In this document: positions 5,210-8,132 of the stretch, in pieces
Position numbering within the stretch: position 1 is the stretch's first letter
Layout of the letters: every line of letters begins with the position of its first letter
Assembly (NCBI GenBank): GCA_965652565.1
Contig: CBFGWL010000098.1
Span: 1 to 8,132 of the forward strand
Direction of reading: 5' to 3'
DNA: 8,132 nt
Source of the DNA: RSA11 sp965652565
GTDB taxonomy: Bacteria > Actinomycetota > Thermoleophilia > Solirubrobacterales > 70-9
Notes under the pieces: generated by a model
Seen by the model: the letters and a program-made list of their open reading frames with translations, nothing else
The model's database searches: none
Told to the model about the DNA's origin: nothing
Made by a program: the position numbers and the translations under genes

Positions 5210-7447
5210 CTAGGCCTGGGCCGGCGCGGTCGCGCCGTCCTCGGGCTCCCCGTCACCGTGCTCGAAGCCGAGGTCTGGGAGGATCCGGTCGAGCCAGGCC
5301 GGGAGCCACCAGTTCCAGCGGCCCATGAGCTGCATCGCCGCGGGCACGAGCACGAGGCGCACGAGCGTCGCGTCGAGCGCGATCGCGATCGCGAGGCCGA
5401 CGCCCAGCTCCTTGATCGAGGGCACGCCGGTCAACACGAAGACGGCGAACACGCAGGTCATGATCAGCGCCGCCGAAGAGATCGTCGGCGCGCTCGTCGC
5501 CAGGCCCTCCGCGACGGCCCGCCGGTTGTCGCCGTGGATCAGGTAGCGCTCGCGGATGCGCGAGAGCAGGAACACCTCGTAGTCCATCGAGAGGCCGAAC
5601 ACCACGGCGACGATCAACGGGATGTTGATCGTGTCGAGCGCGCCCGAGCTCTCGAATCCGAGGAAGCCGTCGAGCCAGCCCCACTGGAAGACCGCCACGA
5701 GCACCCCGAACGCGGCGCCGATCGAAAGCAGGTTCATCACGACCGCCTTGAGGGGCAGAAGCAGCGAGCGCAGCATGAGCGTGAGCAGGACGAACGAGAG
5801 GCCGAGGATGAAGGCGAGGATCTGCGGCATCGAGCCCGAGATCAGGTCGCGGACGTCAGCGATCCGCGCCGTCTCACCGCCCACGTTCACGGGCTGGCCC
5901 GCCGCGAGCGCGCTCGCCGGGACGATCTCCTCGCGGGCTCGCTCGGCGAAGGCGAGGGCGGCGTCGGTGTCCGCGGCGCTCGCCGGGAAGACGTCGAGCA
6001 GCGCGCGGGTGCCCTGCTCGTTCGGGGTCCACTTCCCCACGCCGGCGACCGCCGGATCCGCGGCGAGCCGCGCGCGCAGGGCCGCGAGCTCGGCCCGGGA
6101 GCTCGCCAGCGCGTCCGCACGGTCGCCGAACTCGGCCACGACGCGGACCGGGTCGGCGGCGCCACCGGTCGCGTCGCGCATCAGCTCCACCCCGACGCGC
6201 ACGTCGTGATCGCGCGGGAACTGGGCGAGCGCGCCGGTACCCGTCTTCATGGAGAGCACGGGGCTCGCCAAGGCGAGCAGGACGCCGGCGGTCAGCAGCG
6301 CGGAGAGCCACGGGCGGCGCATCACGCGATCCGTCCAGCGGTACCAGAAGCCCGCGCGGTCGCCGGCGGGCCGCGGGGGACGCCCGCGGCGCAGACGGCG
6401 ACCCACCGCCCGGGTCAGGCCGCGCCCCTCGACCCGCGGGCCGAGCAGCGCGATCATCGCGGGCAGAAGCACGACGGCGGCGACGATCGCGACCGCGACG
6501 ACCACGATCGCCCCGAGGGCCATCGACCGCAGCGCCTGGTTGTCGACCATCCAGATGCCGGCGAGCGAGACGATCACGGCCATGCCCGAGAAGGCGACCG
6601 CGAGGCCCGACGTGGAGAGCGCCTCGGCGCGCGCCGCGTCCCGGCTGAGCCCGCGGGCGATCTCCTCGCGGTAACGGGCGAGCACGAACAGCGAGTAGTC
6701 CACGGCGACGCCGATGCCGATCATCGACGCCATGTTCGTGACGAAGACCGACATCTCCATCTGCAGCGAGAGCAGGTAGATCACCGCGCCGGTGACGATC
6801 ACCGCAGCGAAGCCGAGCGCGAGCGGGAGCGCCGCCGCGGCCAGGGAACCGAAGACCGAGATCAGGATGAGCGCGACGATCGGAAAGCCGGTGATCTCGG
6901 CCTCCTCGAGGTCCTCCTTCGTGAGCTCCTGCAAGCCCGCCCACGCGGCGGGCTGGCCCACCAGGTACGGAGTGACCCCGTCCACCGCCTCGCCGGGCGC
7001 GATCTCCTCGCGCAGCTCGACGGCGGCGTCGATCTGCTCGCTCACGTCCGCGGAGGCCTGGATCGGGACGAGAGCAAGGCCCCGGCGCTCGAGCTGGCGG
7101 CCCGCTCGCTTGGCGGCCGCGGGCTCCAGGGTGAGCGTGTCGATCTCGGCCACGGCGGCCGCGAGCCGCTCGAGCGCGGCGGCGCCCGCCTGCGGCGCGG
7201 CGCCGGGCTCGGCCTGCAGCACCGCGCCGATGGAGTCGCTGCCGGCGCGCAGGGCGAAGTCGCGCTGCATCGCCTGCTCGACCGCCGCCGACTCGGAGCC
7301 CGGCACCTCGAAACCACCGCCCGTCAGGTTCTCCGTCTGCCGCATGGCGAGCGGGACGGCCGCGACGACGAGCGCGAGCCACACCACCACGACCAAACGG
7401 CGGTGGCGCCCGGTGAAAGCCGCGAGCGAGCGGGCGGCCGCGCGCAT
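5210..7447 (-). CDS. MMPL-family RND transporter
   Basis: This is a 745-residue inner-membrane transporter of the MMPL branch of the RND superfamily. It is driven by the proton gradient and typically exports lipids or hydrophobic compounds. A basic N-terminus (R14-R17) precedes TM1 (~18-34). A large extracytoplasmic loop follows (~36-185). Then come about five TM helices (~187-337), a basic cytosolic stretch (~338-378), TM7 (~381-400), a second large loop (~401-538) and five more helices (~541-705). This two-fold internal repeat is the RND plan. Each half has the MMPL Asp-Tyr motif in its fourth helix: D250-Y251 in GVAVDYSLFVLARYREE and D622-Y623 in FGLSMDYEVFLLSRIRERY, the likely proton-relay sites. 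The C-terminus (LMGRWNWWLPAWLDR) is also typical. Length is usual for actinobacterial MMPL proteins. The ATG at 7447 lacks a clear RBS, but TM1 requires a start near here. The substrate cannot be told from sequence. Confidence 0.94.
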   Translation of the reverse strand: MRAAARSLAAFTGRHRRLVVVVWLALVVAAVPLAMRQTENLTGGGFEVPGSESAAVEQAMQRDFALRAGSDSIGAVLQAEPGAAPQAGAAALERLAAAVAEIDTLTLEPAAAKRAGRQLERRGLALVPIQASADVSEQIDAAVELREEIAPGEAVDGVTPYLVGQPAAWAGLQELTKEDLEEAEITGFPIVALILISVFGSLAAAALPLALGFAAVIVTGAVIYLLSLQMEMSVFVTNMASMIGIGVAVDYSLFVLARYREEIARGLSRDAARAEALSTSGLAVAFSGMAVIVSLAGIWMVDNQALRSMALGAIVVVAVAIVAAVVLLPAMIALLGPRVEGRGLTRAVGRRLRRGRPPRPAGDRAGFWYRWTDRVMRRPWLSALLTAGVLLALASPVLSMKTGTGALAQFPRDHDVRVGVELMRDATGGAADPVRVVAEFGDRADALASSRAELAALRARLAADPAVAGVGKWTPNEQGTRALLDVFPASAADTDAALAFAERAREEIVPASALAAGQPVNVGGETARIADVRDLISGSMPQILAFILGLSFVLLTLMLRSLLLPLKAVVMNLLSIGAAFGVLVAVFQWGWLDGFLGFESSGALDTINIPLIVAVVFGLSMDYEVFLLSRIRERYLIHGDNRRAVAEGLATSAPTISSAALIMTCVFAVFVLTGVPSIKELGVGLAIAIALDATLVRLVLVPAAMQLMGRWNWWLPAWLDRILPDLGFEHGDGEPEDGATAPAQA

Positions 7448-7481
7448 CTAGTGCGGGCGAGTCGGGGACATGCAGCGCGAA

Positions 7482-7507
7482 ACTACGCCCGTGCGAACGG
7501 GCGTAGT
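7482..7507 (-). terminator. Perfect 11-bp hairpin, likely terminator or leader structure
   Basis: ACTACGCCCGT (7482-7492) and ACGGGCGTAGT (7497-7507) pair perfectly around a 4-base loop, GCGA on the plus strand and TCGC on the minus. Read leftward, the stem lies 65 bases after the stop of the small membrane protein gene and is followed by only a short T-run (AGTTTCGCG). It also lies 34 bases before the MMPL start. It may end the upstream transcript or act in the MMPL leader. Confidence 0.6.
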
Positions 7508-7524
7508 GTGCGCTTCGTCACTCA

Positions 7525-7547
7525 GCGCCGCGCCGGGTACGCGGCGC
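7525..7547 (-). terminator. Second GC-rich hairpin after the small membrane protein gene
   Basis: GCGCCGCG (7525-7532) and CGCGGCGC (7540-7547) form a perfect 8-bp stem with a 7-base loop. It starts 25 bases past the leftward stop codon at 7573 and is followed, read leftward, by no T-run. With the 7482-7507 hairpin it makes a tandem structure in a 125-base spacer. Termination is plausible but not shown. Confidence 0.45.
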
Positions 7548-7572
7548 GCTTGTCAGGTCGCGCTCGGGGCGC

Positions 7573-8013
7573 TCAGCTGGCGACCGGCGCGCCGTTGGTG
7601 GGCGCGGTCGTGGAGGTGTACTCGAACTCCTCCTCGGCGCCGAAGAGGCGGTCGAGCACGGCCTTGCGAAGATCCTCGTTCAGGACGAGGGCGAGCGCGG
7701 CGGCAACGATCCCGACGAACAGGATCTTCCCCCAGGGGCTCTTCTTCTGGTTGCGGCCGCGCAGCCGGTCGGAGGCCTCGCGCAGCGACTCGGCGGCTTC
7801 GCGGAGCTCGCGATGGACCTTCTTGTCGTCCATCAGCGCCTGCGCTGGCTTCTTCTGCTTCTGGATGCGCGCGTACGCGTTGCGGCCGGCTCGGTACGCC
7901 TCGCGCACGCTCTCGCGCAGCTCCTCATCAGCGATCAAGCGGCGGACGTACTCGTTGGAGCCCACCGAACCGGCGGCCTCTCGCGCCTTCTGCGCCTTGC
8001 TGGTCTTGCCCAT
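7573..8013 (-). CDS. Small single-pass membrane protein of unknown function
   Basis: I do not recognise a family. The frame is open to 8094, but the start is best placed at the ATG at 8013: AGGAGGAG (8030-8023) sits 9 bases ahead, and the protein then begins MGKTSKAQKAREAAG. This gives 146 residues. Residues 1-92 are highly charged, rich in Arg, Lys, Glu and Ala, and predicted helical (for example DEELRESVREAYRAGRNAYA, then KKVHRELREAAESLREASDR), with coiled-coil character. One hydrophobic segment (~95-111, GKILFVGIVAAALALVL) should cross the membrane. A short amphipathic stretch (LNEDLRKAVLDRLFG) and an acidic, Thr/Ser/Pro-rich tail follow. The positive-inside rule favours a cytosolic N-terminus. 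The plan recalls small YtxH-like envelope or stress proteins, but there is no firm match. It lies upstream of the MMPL gene on the same strand, with 125 bases and two hairpins between, so co-transcription is doubtful. Confidence 0.8.
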   Translation of the reverse strand: MGKTSKAQKAREAAGSVGSNEYVRRLIADEELRESVREAYRAGRNAYARIQKQKKPAQALMDDKKVHRELREAAESLREASDRLRGRNQKKSPWGKILFVGIVAAALALVLNEDLRKAVLDRLFGAEEEFEYTSTTAPTNGAPVAS

Positions 8014-8022
8014 GTTCAGCGT

Positions 8023-8030
8023 CTCCTCCT
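8023..8030 (-). promoter_or_regulatory. Ribosome binding site that sets the start of the small membrane protein gene
   Basis: Read leftward, AGGAGGAG ends 9 bases before the ATG at 8013. No comparable site precedes the longer possible start at 8094, so the 27 extra codons (8094-8014) are probably untranslated leader. Confidence 0.8.
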
Positions 8031-8061
8031 GGGGTGCATGCGAAAGAGTCGGGATGCGCAG

Positions 8062-8067
8062 GTTATA
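8062..8067 (-). promoter_or_regulatory. Candidate -10 element of the small membrane protein gene
   Basis: Read leftward, TATAAC is a good -10 match in GC-rich surroundings, about 49 bases before the start codon. A TTGCCG (8094-8089) upstream is the nearest -35-like sequence, but its 21-base spacing is too long for confidence. Between the two lies a GC-rich palindrome, CCCCGC-CT-GCGGGG (8068-8081), which may be a binding site. Confidence 0.4.
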
Positions 8068-8132
8068 CCCCGCCTGCGGGGGCGTTAGCGGCAAAAGCGC
8101 CAGACTCGGTCCTCCGCGCCCACGGGAGCGGG

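Noticed and set aside
5874..7382. Leftward 502-codon open frame within the MMPL gene in another frame
   Set aside because: It is dominated by Arg, Ala, Gly and Pro with no membrane helices, and the MMPL frame has full motif support.
8014..8094. N-terminal extension of the small membrane protein to 8094
   Set aside because: There is no RBS at 8094, the candidate promoter -10 lies inside this stretch, and a strong RBS precedes the ATG at 8013.

Overview
The window is about 8.1 kb of very GC-rich DNA. Third codon positions are almost all G or C, and GTG starts are used beside ATG. Gene content points to a high-GC actinobacterium: a single-chain (alpha2) glycyl-tRNA synthetase, an R2-like ligand-binding oxidase beside a TetR regulator, an MMPL-type RND transporter, and a GGDEF/EAL protein. 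A deep-branching lineage such as Thermoleophilia/Solirubrobacterales is my best guess, from overall character only. No phage, insertion sequence, CRISPR array, tRNA or rRNA was seen.

Layout. (1) 1-657 (+): the 3' end of glycyl-tRNA synthetase. (2) 658-855: a non-coding spacer between convergent genes, built from the heptamer AGTCGCC on the left and its reverse complement on the right. The two arms can fold into one long imperfect hairpin. (3) 853-1497 (-): a TetR-family repressor, divergent from (4) 1585-2883 (+): an R2lox-type di-metal oxidase joined to a C-terminal SCP2-like lipid-carrier domain. A perfect 8-bp inverted repeat (1512-1533) lies between the two starts and is the likely operator. 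(5) 2882-2934: a compound GC-rich hairpin over the oxidase stop codon. (6) 2969-5188 (+): a soluble PAS-GAF-GGDEF-EAL protein with both catalytic sites and the inhibitory site apparently intact. (7) 5210-7447 (-): an MMPL-family exporter, tail to tail with the previous gene. (8) 7448-7572: a spacer with two strong hairpins. (9) 7573-8013 (-): a small protein of unknown function with one membrane segment. Nothing further is seen from about 8095 to the end.

How the genes may work together (inference). The best-supported unit is the TetR/oxidase pair with its shared operator. R2lox proteins bind a long-chain fatty-acid-like ligand at their metal site, and SCP2 domains carry lipids, so the fusion suggests an enzyme that receives a lipid substrate from its own carrier domain. 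MMPL transporters often export lipids and hydrophobic compounds, so a lipid-modification and export theme is possible, with cyclic-di-GMP signalling alongside. Gene orientation does not force this link: the transporter is on the opposite strand, and a hairpin separates the oxidase from the GGDEF/EAL gene. The R2lox-SCP2 fusion is the most interesting item here.
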